A DNA stretch of 64,000 nt. Origin: an uncultured Sphingomonadaceae bacterium. Its GTDB lineage: Bacteria; Pseudomonadota; Alphaproteobacteria; Sphingomonadales; Sphingomonadaceae. Numbering within the stretch: the stretch's first letter is position 1; every line of letters starts with the position of its first letter. A program made the position numbers and the translations under genes. Below are positions 1-8,435 of this stretch, one piece after another. The DNA lies in NCBI GenBank assembly GCA_947493195.1, contig CANLQG010000002.1, forward strand, positions 124,001 to 188,000, given 5' to 3'. The notes beneath the pieces are model-generated. The model worked only from the letters and a program-made list of their open reading frames with translations. It searched no databases and was not told the origin of the DNA.

Positions 1-858
1 GTGCTTCTCGAACGCATCGTTCATCAGGCAAAGCTTGTACTGCGCAGGCACCATGAAGGCATGGTCGATGCGGTGCCGGGCGGCCTCCTCGATAAAGGTG
101 GCGGCCCTGAAAGGCGGTATCATCACGACCGAGCCACCGAGCGAGAAGAACGTCAGGAATTCGGTAACGAGCCCGGTCACATTGCAGCCGGGTATCGCAA
201 TCAGGGTCTTGCTGCCTCTGGGAAGCCCCCAGGCCAGTTCGAAATGCCGGATAGAATGCAGCAGGTTGACGTGGGCGAGCATGACGCCCTTGGGCTGGCC
301 GGTCGTACCACTGGTGTAGATTATAGCGGCAAGTTCTTCTTCGTCGCCCGGCACTTTGGGAAGTTCGCCATGGTTTCCCTTCGACCAATCATCCAGATCT
401 TCCGCCATGACCACCTGCCGCAGGTCTGCCAGCGCGCCGGGTGACGGATACTTTTCCGCAAGCTCCCCCTCGCCAAGGAGGAACCGCGCGCCGGAATGTT
501 CGAGGATGAATTTGCCTTCCGCCTCGCTCAGCCGGGTGTCGAGCGGCACAAGGGTTGCCCCCACACGCCAGCAGGCGAGGAAGAAGATGGGGTACTCCGG
601 CCGGTTGGCCATCCATGTGGCCAGCCGGTCACCCGGCGCGACGCCGGCATCCAGCAGGGCACCTGCGACCTGCAGAGCCTTCACCTGAAGCTCGCCATAG
701 GAAAGCGAAGCATCCCCGTCCCAGAAAAGAGCGGGGGCATCCGGATCACGCTGCGCCGAATCTGCGAACATGGACCAAAGGTTCTGCTGCCGGTCGGCAA
801 AGCAGCGCACCATGCGTTCTTGAAAAAGCAGTTCGTGTCGCATTTCTCTTGCAGTCAT
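1..858 (-). CDS. Class I adenylate-forming acyl-CoA ligase, 3' part cut by window edge
   Basis: The first 286 residues of an AMP-dependent acyl-CoA synthetase are present; the C-terminal part lies beyond base 1. The adenylate-forming signature YTSGTTGQPKG is at residues 181-191, preceded by a typical N-terminal half (ALFWDGDASLSYGEL, then AGVAPGDRLA and ACWRVGATLVPLDTRLS). The family activates a carboxylic acid to its CoA thioester with ATP. The ATG at 858 has a GGAGAGG ribosome site about 6 bases upstream. It follows the SDR gene by 50 bp on the same strand, so both probably share the promoter near 1840. It is the likely entry step of the local degradation pathway. The substrate cannot be read from the sequence. 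Confidence 0.9.
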   Translation of the reverse strand, partial: MTAREMRHELLFQERMVRCFADRQQNLWSMFADSAQRDPDAPALFWDGDASLSYGELQVKALQVAGALLDAGVAPGDRLATWMANRPEYPIFFLACWRVGATLVPLDTRLSEAEGKFILEHSGARFLLGEGELAEKYPSPGALADLRQVVMAEDLDDWSKGNHGELPKVPGDEEELAAIIYTSGTTGQPKGVMLAHVNLLHSIRHFELAWGLPRGSKTLIAIPGCNVTGLVTEFLTFFSLGGSVVMIPPFRAATFIEEAARHRIDHAFMVPAQYKLCLMNDAFEKH

Positions 859-908
859 CGGCAACCTCTCCGTTGCAACAACACGGCCCGGGGCCGCTTC
901 AATACCCG

Positions 909-1811
909 CTATTGCGCTGCGCCGGGAACGGTCCGCTCGGCAACATAGGCGACTTCTTCGGCAGCACTGGCGAATTCCATCGCCCCCGATGCATCCGAAA
1001 TGTCCGCCCATTTTGCCAGCACCTCGTCCGGGCTGACGCTATCCGCCGCGAACTGGAAGCCGGGCGATGACGTTACCCTGACGCGCGCATAATGGCCCGC
1101 CGCAGCAGACAAGATCACCCCGGTTTCGGCAAACTCCTCGCTCGCCAGCATAAGCGCGCCTGCCGAAGCGTATTCGGGATGGAACCGGTCAAGCAGTTCC
1201 TGCGGCATCCCCCCTTCCGTCATCGCGGTAGCGGCCATCGGCGCGAGTGAATTGACGAGGATGTTGTTCTTCGCGCCCTCGATCGCCAGCGTGTTCATCA
1301 GGCCGATCAGGCCGGCTTTTGCTGCCGAATAGTTCGCCTGGCCAAAATTCCCGTAGAGTCCGCTGTTTGACGTGGTCATCACGATCCGGCCGAAATTGTT
1401 CTCTTTCATCACCGGGAATGCAGCGCGGCTGCAATAGGCGGAGCCGAGCAAATGCACGGCAATCACCAGGTCGAAATCATCCATGTCGCTTTTCGCAAAG
1501 CTGCGATCGCGAAGGATGCCAGCGTTGTTGATCAGGATATCGATCTTGCCGAATTCGGAAACGGCAAGGTCCACCATTTCCTGCGCGGCGTCCTTGCTGG
1601 CGACGCTGCCCATGTTGGCAACGGCGCGCCCGCCGGAGGCCACGATCTCGTCCACCACCGCCTGCGCGGCGGAATTCCCATCGGCGTCGGTAGCCGGATC
1701 GTTGACCACGACCTGCGCCCCGCGCCCCGCGAGCATCAGGGCGTGGGAACGTCCGAGCCCGGTCCCCGCACCGGTTACCAGCGCAACGCGATTTTCAAAC
1801 GATATGGCCAC
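909..1811 (-). CDS. SDR family oxidoreductase, 3-hydroxyacyl-CoA dehydrogenase-like
   Basis: A 300-aa classical short-chain dehydrogenase/reductase. The nucleotide-binding TGAGTGLG is at residues 13-20, NNAG at 95-98, a serine in SNSGLYG near 148-150, and the catalytic YSAAK has Y161 and K165. The length and C-terminal extension resemble the hydroxyacyl-CoA dehydrogenase module of multifunctional enzyme type 2, so oxidation of a 3-hydroxyacyl-CoA is the likely step. I prefer GTG at 1811 because GAGGAG lies 6 bases upstream. An in-frame ATG at 1832 would overlap the dyad operator at 1831-1850. It is the first gene of a two-gene operon with the acyl-CoA ligase and is divergent from the acyl-CoA dehydrogenase. 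Confidence 0.88.
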   Translation of the reverse strand: MAISFENRVALVTGAGTGLGRSHALMLAGRGAQVVVNDPATDADGNSAAQAVVDEIVASGGRAVANMGSVASKDAAQEMVDLAVSEFGKIDILINNAGILRDRSFAKSDMDDFDLVIAVHLLGSAYCSRAAFPVMKENNFGRIVMTTSNSGLYGNFGQANYSAAKAGLIGLMNTLAIEGAKNNILVNSLAPMAATAMTEGGMPQELLDRFHPEYASAGALMLASEEFAETGVILSAAAGHYARVRVTSSPGFQFAADSVSPDEVLAKWADISDASGAMEFASAAEEVAYVAERTVPGAAQ

Positions 1812-1830
1812 TCGGCACTCCTCTGCTTGC

Positions 1831-1850
1831 ATACGAACGTATGTTTGTAT
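1831..1850. promoter_or_regulatory. Dyad operator, site 1 (TetR-type candidate)
   Basis: An imperfect inverted repeat ATACGAAC-GTAT-GTTTGTAT lies between the divergent SDR and acyl-CoA dehydrogenase genes. Seventeen of 20 positions match the second copy at 6145-6164. Half-site size and spacing suit a TetR/AcrR-family repressor responding to an acyl-CoA, which is inference. No regulator gene is present within the window. Confidence 0.6.
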
Positions 1851-1907
1851 AACACGTTTTCCGGCGCGCTTGTCAACTGCGCGATTTGCTTTTGTGAAGG
1901 AGTGGAA

Positions 1908-3719
1908 ATGGCCGCCGATTCTTCGGTTTCACCGATCAGCCGACCCGAGTTGGAATTCCAGCTGTTCGATGTCTTGAATATTCTCGAACTGGCCGAGCGG
2001 GAGCAATTTGCCGAGTACGACCGCGATACCGTGCGCGCCACGCTGGAGCTGGCCGAGACTCTGGCGCTCGAAAGCTTCCTTCCCGGATATCGCAAGTCGG
2101 ACCTCAATGAACCGGTAGTGGAAGATGACAAGGTCAAGCTGATCCCCGAGATCGGCCAGGCCATCGATGCTTTCGTGGAAGCCGGTTTCATGTCCGCCCA
2201 CCTGCCGCTGGACGAAGGCGGCATGCAGATGCCGTGGAGCCTGCTGCAAACCTGCTATTCGATGTTCCAGGCCAGCAACATCGGGGCAACCATCTACTAT
2301 TTCCTGACAGTCTCGGCCACCAACGTGCTGCGCGAACACGGAACGGACGAGCAGAAGCGGCTGTTCATGGCACCCCTGCTGGAAGGGCGTTTCCTCGCCA
2401 CCATGTGTCTTTCGGAGCCCGAGGCCGGGTCCAGCCTGACCGATCTTCGCACGAAGGCGATACCCAACGATGACGGCACCTATCGCATCGTGGGCACCAA
2501 GATGTGGATTTCGGGCGGAGACCACGATCTCAGCGAAAACATCATCCATCTCGTGCTGGCCCGCATCGAGGGCGCACTGCCCGGCACCAAGGGTATTTCG
2601 CTGTTCGTCGTGCCGAAGTTCCGCGTGAACGGGGACGCATCCGTGGGCGAGAGCAACAACATCGCCCGCGTAGGTCTGAACCACAAGATGGGCTATCGCG
2701 CCGCGACCAACACCGTCCTGAACTTTGGTGAGGACGGAGATTGCATCGGCTACCTCGTCGGCGAAGAACATCGCGGCCTCGCCCCTATGTTCCTGATGAT
2801 GAACGAGGCGCGCATTTCCGTCGGCGCAGGGGCAACCATGCTGGGCCATGCCGGATACCTCTACAGCCTGGCCTACGCCAAGGAGCGCAAGCAGGGTCGT
2901 CCCGTCGACGGAAAGGATCCCGAAGCTTCGCCCATCCCTATCAGCGAGCATGCGGATGTGCGCAGGATGCTGCTGGTGCAGAAGGCCTATACCGAAGGCG
3001 CGCTGGCCCTGTGTCTCTACGCCGCCTATCTGGTGGACGAGGAGAAGACGGCGAAGAGCCAGGAAGACCGCGACACGGCAAATGCCCTGCTCGCCATCCT
3101 GACCCCCATCGTGAAAAGCTGGCCTTCGGAATTCTGCCTGGAAGCCAATAAGATGGCGATCCAGGTGCTGGGCGGCTACGGCTACACCATCGATTACCCG
3201 GTCGAGCAATACTATCGCGACAACCGATTGAACCTGATCCACGAAGGGACCAACGGCATTCAGGCTATCGACCTCGTTTCGCGCAAGCTCGTTTCTCGTG
3301 GGGGTGCCTATTGGCAGGCCCTGAAGGCTCAGATCGCCGCAGAGATCGAGGAATGTTCGGCGATCGAGGAACTGGCACCGCACGCGGCTTCGCTGACGGA
3401 GGCGCTGGACATGGCCGACGAAACCGTGACTGTCCTCCAGGGCCTTTCCGACGATCCATCACAGCAGACGGCAAACGCCTCCTTTTTTCAGGACGCCCTG
3501 GGGCACATATGCGTTGGCTGGATGTGGCTGCGCCAGGGCCGCGCTTCGCTGCGGGCACTGGATCGGGCCGATGCAGCCAATCCGGCAGAGTTCTACAAGG
3601 GCAAATTGGCGGCAATGCGCTATTTCTTCCGCTACGAACTGGGCCGTGTCGACCACTGGCTGCATATCGTGCGCGATGAAGACCGCCTGCTGGAAGAAGT
3701 GGAAACCGCATGCCTTTGA
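1908..3719 (+). CDS. Acyl-CoA dehydrogenase, long DmdC-like family
   Basis: A 603-aa FAD-dependent acyl-CoA dehydrogenase of the roughly 600-residue class that carries an extra C-terminal domain, like 3-methylmercaptopropionyl-CoA dehydrogenase DmdC. FAD-binding motifs are visible (ATMCLSEPEAGSSLTDL and TKMWISGG), and the probable catalytic base is E446 in HEGTNGIQ. It should introduce an alpha,beta double bond in an acyl-CoA thioester. The ATG at 1908 follows AAGGAG by 6 bases; the reading frame is open far upstream, but that extension runs through the divergent promoter and is not credible. The stop overlaps the start of the MaoC gene by 10 bp, so the two are translationally coupled. Confidence 0.92.
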   Translation: MAADSSVSPISRPELEFQLFDVLNILELAEREQFAEYDRDTVRATLELAETLALESFLPGYRKSDLNEPVVEDDKVKLIPEIGQAIDAFVEAGFMSAHLPLDEGGMQMPWSLLQTCYSMFQASNIGATIYYFLTVSATNVLREHGTDEQKRLFMAPLLEGRFLATMCLSEPEAGSSLTDLRTKAIPNDDGTYRIVGTKMWISGGDHDLSENIIHLVLARIEGALPGTKGISLFVVPKFRVNGDASVGESNNIARVGLNHKMGYRAATNTVLNFGEDGDCIGYLVGEEHRGLAPMFLMMNEARISVGAGATMLGHAGYLYSLAYAKERKQGRPVDGKDPEASPIPISEHADVRRMLLVQKAYTEGALALCLYAAYLVDEEKTAKSQEDRDTANALLAILTPIVKSWPSEFCLEANKMAIQVLGGYGYTIDYPVEQYYRDNRLNLIHEGTNGIQAIDLVSRKLVSRGGAYWQALKAQIAAEIEECSAIEELAPHAASLTEALDMADETVTVLQGLSDDPSQQTANASFFQDALGHICVGWMWLRQGRASLRALDRADAANPAEFYKGKLAAMRYFFRYELGRVDHWLHIVRDEDRLLEEVETACL

Positions 3720-4558
3720 CCGTCAAAGCCCTGACAGGGCCGCTTCCGGGTCGCCACTTTGCCTACGACCTGTCTGCCACCCGGCTCTATGCGCTGGGTG
3801 TCGCCCTTGGTGCGCATGGCTCCGAGAGAGACCTTGCCTACCTGCTGGGAGACCAGCCCAAGGTCCTGCCGTCACAGGCCACGGTCCTCGCCTGGGACGA
3901 CCGCTGGATAGAAAAGCTTGGCCTCGACGTGACACGCATCGTCCACGGGGAACAACGGATCGCGCTTCACCGGCCGATCCCCCCTCGTGCTTCTGGCCGT
4001 TCCGAAGTCCGGATTATCGAGGCGTTGGACAAGGGGCCGGACAAAGGCGCGATCCTCTATGTCGAGACCACCTTGTTCGAGGACGGTCATGACCTGCCCT
4101 TGGCCACGCTCGTCTCGACGGTCTTTGCACGGGGTGACGGCGGATTCGGGGGCCCGTCTAAAGGCGGGTTATCCCTGCCGGCGCTGCCGGAAACCGAACC
4201 GGATTGCGTGGCACGGGTGATGGCGCCGCTGAACCAGGCTCACATCTACCGGCTTTCGGGCGATGAAAATCCGCTCCATGTCGATCCCGAATTCGCCGCG
4301 CGCGCAGGTTTCGACAGGCCAATTCTTCACGGGCTCTGCACCTATGGCATGGCGCTGCGGCAGGTGATCGGCGAGGCTTGCGGCGACGAGCCGGGCCAGG
4401 TGGCAAGCATAGCCGCACGGTTCACCGCCCCTGTTTTCATGGGCGACACGCTGGAAACAAGCATCTGGAAACTTGCCGGCGGGCAGATCGCCTTTCGCAC
4501 AGCCGTCGCCGAGAGAGGCGAGGTCGTGCTGGACTACGGACGCCTGGAGCTGCGCTAG
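3710..4558 (+). CDS. MaoC-like enoyl-CoA hydratase, double hot-dog fold
   Basis: A 282-aa protein with two hot-dog domains. The C-terminal one has the hydratase 2 signature YRLSGDENPLHVDP at residues 180-193, with catalytic D185 and H190, followed by FDRPILHGLCTYG. It should hydrate the enoyl-CoA made by the preceding acyl-CoA dehydrogenase to a 3-hydroxyacyl-CoA, which the SDR can then oxidise. The start overlaps the upstream stop by 10 bp. It is convergent with the DUF35 gene and their stop codons overlap by 4 bp, leaving no room for a terminator. Confidence 0.9.
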   Translation: MPLTVKALTGPLPGRHFAYDLSATRLYALGVALGAHGSERDLAYLLGDQPKVLPSQATVLAWDDRWIEKLGLDVTRIVHGEQRIALHRPIPPRASGRSEVRIIEALDKGPDKGAILYVETTLFEDGHDLPLATLVSTVFARGDGGFGGPSKGGLSLPALPETEPDCVARVMAPLNQAHIYRLSGDENPLHVDPEFAARAGFDRPILHGLCTYGMALRQVIGEACGDEPGQVASIAARFTAPVFMGDTLETSIWKLAGGQIAFRTAVAERGEVVLDYGRLELR

Positions 4559-4953
4559 GACGCAGCTTCGAATACCGGCACCTTCGGACCGTTATCCTGC
4601 GTATCGGCAAAAGCGACCTGCACCTTTTGTCCGATCGCGATATCGTCCAGATCGATCCCAACGATGTGGGACAGGATCGTGGGCCCCTCCTCAAGCGACA
4701 CGTATGCAATTGCAAACGGAACGGGCGCACGGCGCATGACGCTGAACGAGTAGATGGTACCCTTCCCTGACATGGTCTGCCAATCGAGGTCGCCACTATA
4801 GCAGAACGGGCAGAAGCTGCGCGGGTAATGGTGCAGTTCGCCGCAGGACCGGCAATGCCGGATATCGAGCTTTCCTTCCGCCGCGGCTTCCCAGAAATGG
4901 GCGACGCTGGGCGTGATTTCAGGATTGGGAAGCGTGGGTAGTTCGGTAGTCAT
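4555..4953 (-). CDS. DUF35 OB-fold protein with zinc ribbon
   Basis: A 132-aa protein with an N-terminal rubredoxin-like zinc ribbon (C34, C37, C48, C51) followed by an OB-fold acyl-CoA-binding domain (KGTIYSFSVMRRAP, PTILSHIVGID). Such proteins pair with thiolase-fold enzymes, for example ChsH2-type partners of steroid side-chain aldolases and SCP2-type thiolases. It lies 6 bp downstream of the thiolase-fold gene on the same strand, so a complex between the two is likely. It converges on the MaoC gene with a 4-bp stop overlap. Confidence 0.9.
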   Translation of the reverse strand: MTTELPTLPNPEITPSVAHFWEAAAEGKLDIRHCRSCGELHHYPRSFCPFCYSGDLDWQTMSGKGTIYSFSVMRRAPVPFAIAYVSLEEGPTILSHIVGIDLDDIAIGQKVQVAFADTQDNGPKVPVFEAAS

Positions 4954-4959
4954 GCTGGT

Positions 4960-6123
4960 TTACTCCCGCTCGAGGATAAGAGTGCCGCTGGCGTGCCGGC
5001 TTCCCAGCCAGCCACCCATGGCCTGCGCCACGGCGAGGTCGCAGTTCGGCACCTGAACCTTGGGGTGGGCCTCGCCGCGCAACTGGCGCACGGCTTCCAG
5101 CACCTTTGTCATGCCGCCGCGGTTGTTCGGGTGGTTGCTGCACAGCCCGCCGCCATCGGTATTGACCGGCAACTTGCCGACACCTGCGATAAGGTTGCCG
5201 TCGGCCACGAAGGCACCGCCCTTCCCCGGTTCGCAAAAGCCGAGATCCTCCAGCTGCTGCACCACCGTGATGGTGAAGCTGTCGTAGATCGAAGCGTACT
5301 TGATATCCGCCGGAGTCACGCCCGCTTCCTCGAACGCGATCTGCCCGGATTTTCGCGCCGCGCTGTAGGTGAGATCGGCGCGACCACCATCGAGATGCTT
5401 CACAGCCTCGCCTGCGCCGCGCACGACAACCGGCGGGCGCTTCAGGCTCTTTGCAATTTCCGGAGCGACCACCACGACCGCGCCGCCTCCATCGCTAACG
5501 ACGCAGCAATCGAGCCGGTGCAGCGGGTCGGAGATCATCGGCGAGTTCACCACATCCTCCACGGTCACCAGGTCCCTGAGCATGGCGTGTTCGTTATGCT
5601 GGGCGTGATGGGACGCGGCCACCTTGACCCAGGCCAGTTGTTCGCTGGTGAGGCCGAATTCGTGCATGTGGCGCATGGCAACCATCGCGTACTGGTTGAG
5701 CACCATGGAAGAATACGGGTGTTCGAAAGCCAGTTCGGGGATGCCGAAGTCGGGCACGGGATCGGCTCCCTTCCCGGCGGCGCGCGGGCGCCCGGCAAGC
5801 ACGGCTACCGCCACCTTGCACTTGCCTGTCGCGATAGCCTGCGCCGCGTGGGACACATGCATCGGGTAGGCCGATCCACCCGGATCGGTATTGTCCATGT
5901 GCACAAGATTGTTGAGCCCCAGATACTCCGCTGCCGAAAGGACGCCGAGGCCCGGCATTTCCGAATCGCAGAAGAATCCGTCCACCATTTCCGGTTCCAG
6001 ACCTGCATCGTCGAGCGCCCAGGTCACCAGGTCGGATACGATCTGCATGATCGAAAGATCGGTCGCCTTGCGTACCGGATGTTCCGCAATCCCCGCGACA
6101 TACGCCTTGCCCCTGATATTCAA
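4960..6123 (-). CDS. Thiolase-fold protein lacking the nucleophilic cysteine (SCP2/Ltp2-like)
   Basis: A 387-aa SCP2-type thiolase superfamily member with the C-terminal GGGLCSNHPNNRGGM block. Where thiolases carry the nucleophile in a Cys-x-Ser-Gly setting, this protein reads DNTDPGGSAYP (about residues 77-87) with no cysteine. Ltp2-type aldolases of steroid side-chain degradation also lack it and pair with a DUF35 protein, as here, so a retro-aldol cleavage is plausible but inferred. I prefer TTG at 6123, with GGAG 7 bases upstream and the typical beginning LNIRGKAYVAGIAEHP. The in-frame ATG at 6189 would place the 6145-6164 operator inside the gene. Confidence 0.85.
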   Translation of the reverse strand: MNIRGKAYVAGIAEHPVRKATDLSIMQIVSDLVTWALDDAGLEPEMVDGFFCDSEMPGLGVLSAAEYLGLNNLVHMDNTDPGGSAYPMHVSHAAQAIATGKCKVAVAVLAGRPRAAGKGADPVPDFGIPELAFEHPYSSMVLNQYAMVAMRHMHEFGLTSEQLAWVKVAASHHAQHNEHAMLRDLVTVEDVVNSPMISDPLHRLDCCVVSDGGGAVVVVAPEIAKSLKRPPVVVRGAGEAVKHLDGGRADLTYSAARKSGQIAFEEAGVTPADIKYASIYDSFTITVVQQLEDLGFCEPGKGGAFVADGNLIAGVGKLPVNTDGGGLCSNHPNNRGGMTKVLEAVRQLRGEAHPKVQVPNCDLAVAQAMGGWLGSRHASGTLILERE

Positions 6124-6144
6124 CCCAGTTCTCCACGATTGCTT

Positions 6145-6164
6145 ATTCGAACGGACGTTTGTAT
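6145..6164. promoter_or_regulatory. Dyad operator, site 2 (TetR-type candidate)
   Basis: ATTCGAAC-GGAC-GTTTGTAT lies between the divergent thiolase-fold gene and the cyclase-family gene. It matches site 1 at 17 of 20 positions with the same 4-base centre. Two such sites in two divergent promoter regions define a candidate local regulon. Confidence 0.6.
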
Positions 6165-6249
6165 AAGCAATGTCGTGAGCGGGCGTCAAGTTTGTTGAAG
6201 GCGCGCGCTTTGGTTACGAAGAAACGTTGGGAAGACGGAGAGAAAGAGC

Positions 6250-7224
6250 ATGTGCGAACACGACCATAACGCCAACCATCCAAGCGCGAAGGCCTTGCTG
6301 GACGGCTTGCCGATGAACTGGGGTAAATGGGGGCCCGACGACGAGGTGGGTTCTCTCAACTACCTTGATCCGGCCCAGGTCATGCGCGGCGTAGGGTCAG
6401 TCAAGTCCGGCAAGGTATTCACTCTTCAGATTCCGATGGGGCACGAGAAAGGGGATCCGATCTGGCCGGGACGCAAGATGGCCCAGCGTTACAACGTGCT
6501 CGACAAGGGCGACTTTCTTTCCGGCAAGATGCCCGAGATACCTGGCGGCACCGAATACTCCGACGACATGATGATCCTCTACCTGCAGGGATCCACGCAA
6601 TACGACGCGCTGGGGCACGTGTGGCACGATGACAAACTGTACAATGGCTTCGACGCACGCAGCACGATCGGCAGTATGACCAAGGCCAGCGTATTCCCGA
6701 TTGCCGAGCGCGGCGTGGTCGGGCGCGCGGTTCTGGTAGACATCGCAAGGCTGCGCGGAAAGGACTGGCTCGACCGGGCGGAACCGTTCGGGCTGGAAGA
6801 CATTCTGGCCGCCGCCGAGGCCCAGGGCGTGACCATCGAAAAGCGGGACATCCTGATCATCCGCACAGGCTTGATCGGCTCTTTCTACAAGCGCGAGCAG
6901 GAAGAGTTTTACGCCGAATACGCAGAGCCCGGGCTCGACTTCAGCCGCGAGCTCGTGGAATGGTTCCACGAGATGGAAATTCCTAACCTCGTCACCGACA
7001 CGATCGCCAATGAACTGGCGATCCATCCTTCCTCCGGCGTCTCGTTTGCCCTGCACCATTCGCTGATGCGGGGCCTCGGCGTGACCTTCACCGAGATCGC
7101 CCAACTCGATCCCCTGGCAGACGATTGTGCCGAGGACGGGCAGTGGAATTTTCTCTATACCGCCGCCCCGCTGAAAGTGGTCGGCGGGACCGGGGCCCCG
7201 GTCAATCCGGTGGTCATCAAGTAA
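6250..7224 (+). CDS. Cyclase family protein (kynurenine formamidase-like fold)
   Basis: A 324-aa member of the cyclase/arylformamidase family. The usual metal motif HGTHxDAxxH appears as QGSTQYDALGH at residues 113-123, keeping D119 and H123 but replacing the first two histidines by glutamines, a variant seen in part of the family. Members hydrolyse ring amides, lactones or cyclic ketones. Placed in a CoA-thioester regulon, a ring-opening or hydrolytic step is likely; the substrate is unknown. It is the first gene of the rightward transcript from operator site 2, and the ATG at 6250 follows GGAGAGAAAGAGC. Confidence 0.82.
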   Translation: MCEHDHNANHPSAKALLDGLPMNWGKWGPDDEVGSLNYLDPAQVMRGVGSVKSGKVFTLQIPMGHEKGDPIWPGRKMAQRYNVLDKGDFLSGKMPEIPGGTEYSDDMMILYLQGSTQYDALGHVWHDDKLYNGFDARSTIGSMTKASVFPIAERGVVGRAVLVDIARLRGKDWLDRAEPFGLEDILAAAEAQGVTIEKRDILIIRTGLIGSFYKREQEEFYAEYAEPGLDFSRELVEWFHEMEIPNLVTDTIANELAIHPSSGVSFALHHSLMRGLGVTFTEIAQLDPLADDCAEDGQWNFLYTAAPLKVVGGTGAPVNPVVIK

Positions 7225-7263
7225 AGCTTGCACCTTATTGTTGAGCGGGGGTCTATTCGGCGG

Positions 7264-8340
7264 ATGACAGGGATTTCAGATCGACTTGCCTTGATGCGGG
7301 GTCGTGCGTGGCCGAACCGGATTGCCCTCGCCCCGATGACGAACACGCAAAGCCACCCTGACGGCAGTTTGTCGGAAGAAGAATTCAGGTGGCTGACGAT
7401 GCGTGCCGAGGGCGGTTTCGGGCTGGTCATGACAGCCGCCGCCCATGTCGAGCATCAGGGCCAGGGCTTCCCTGGTCAGCTGGGCATTTTCGATGACGAT
7501 CTGCACATGGCCGGATTGTCGCGGCTGGCCGACGCCATAAAGGCACATGGAGCGGTGTCGTCCGTCCAGTTGCATCATGCCGGCCTGCGTTCGCCCGATG
7601 ACCTGGTCAATATTCCGCTGGGACCGAGCGAGGACCCGGAGATACGCAGCCGCGCTCTCACGCTCGAAGAAGTAGAGTCGGTCCGTGACAGTTTCATCGC
7701 TGCGGCGGTCCGGGCCGAACGAGCCGGCTTCGATGGGGTCGAGGTTCACGGGGCTCACGGTTACCTCTTGAGCCAGTTCCTCTCGCGCGCGATCAACCAG
7801 CGAACAGACCGGTATGGCGGGACGCCGGAAAACCGGGCGCGGCTCTTGCTGGAAGTGATCGACGGCATCCGTGCCGCCTGCCGCCCTGATTTCCAGATCG
7901 GCCTTCGCCTGTCCCCCGAGCGTTTCGGCCAGGACCTCGGGGAGATCCGTGATCTCGCGGCCAAGGTGCTGGCGGACGAGACAATCGATTACCTCGACAT
8001 GTCGCTGTGGGATGTTTTCAAGAAACCCGACGATGAACGCTTCGGCGAGACCGGACTGCTGGAACTCTTCGCCGGCCTCCCTCGCGATCGGGTGGCATTG
8101 GGGGTCGCAGGTAAAATACGCAACCGGACGGAAGCAGAAACGGCGATGGCCGGGGGTGCAGACTTCGTATTTGTCGGTCGTGCCGCCATCCTGAACCACG
8201 ATTTTGCCCGGCGGGTAGTCAAAGATCCTGAATTCCGCTCACCGGATCTTCCGGTCAGCGCTGCTCATCTCGAGGCCGAGGGCGTAAGCGAGGTATTCCG
8301 CGATTACCTTCGCAGATGGCCGAAGTTCGTGCGTGACTAG
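7264..8340 (+). CDS. NADH:flavin oxidoreductase, Old Yellow Enzyme family
   Basis: A 358-aa FMN-dependent TIM-barrel protein. Recognisable elements are PNRIALAPMTNTQS near the N-terminus, VQLHHAGLRS, the active-site stretch VEVHGAHGYLLSQFLS followed by NQRTDRYGG, and the FMN phosphate site near AMAGGADFVFVGRAAI. Members reduce activated double bonds of enones or enoyl compounds with NAD(P)H. The ATG at 7264 fits the family N-terminus; a TTG at 7228 adds an unsupported extension. It lies 39 bp after the cyclase-family gene and is probably co-transcribed. Confidence 0.88.
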   Translation: MTGISDRLALMRGRAWPNRIALAPMTNTQSHPDGSLSEEEFRWLTMRAEGGFGLVMTAAAHVEHQGQGFPGQLGIFDDDLHMAGLSRLADAIKAHGAVSSVQLHHAGLRSPDDLVNIPLGPSEDPEIRSRALTLEEVESVRDSFIAAAVRAERAGFDGVEVHGAHGYLLSQFLSRAINQRTDRYGGTPENRARLLLEVIDGIRAACRPDFQIGLRLSPERFGQDLGEIRDLAAKVLADETIDYLDMSLWDVFKKPDDERFGETGLLELFAGLPRDRVALGVAGKIRNRTEAETAMAGGADFVFVGRAAILNHDFARRVVKDPEFRSPDLPVSAAHLEAEGVSEVFRDYLRRWPKFVRD

Positions 8341-8435
8341 GGACTTGGCTTCCCTGTTCGCCGATCACGCCATACGCCAGACCTTCCATTTGCCGTCCAC
8401 GGGATGGCCCGAACCTTACCGGGAACACCAGTCCC

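Noticed and set aside
1452..1907. Long N-terminal extension of the acyl-CoA dehydrogenase frame
   Set aside because: It overlaps the divergent SDR gene and the operator; a good ribosome site and the family N-terminus fix the start at 1908.
1929..3383. 484-codon open frame antisense to the acyl-CoA dehydrogenase
   Set aside because: A shadow frame in GC-rich coding DNA; no family match, while the plus strand has a complete enzyme.
4993..6198. 401-codon open frame antisense to the thiolase-fold gene
   Set aside because: His-rich shadow of the real minus-strand gene, without recognisable motifs.
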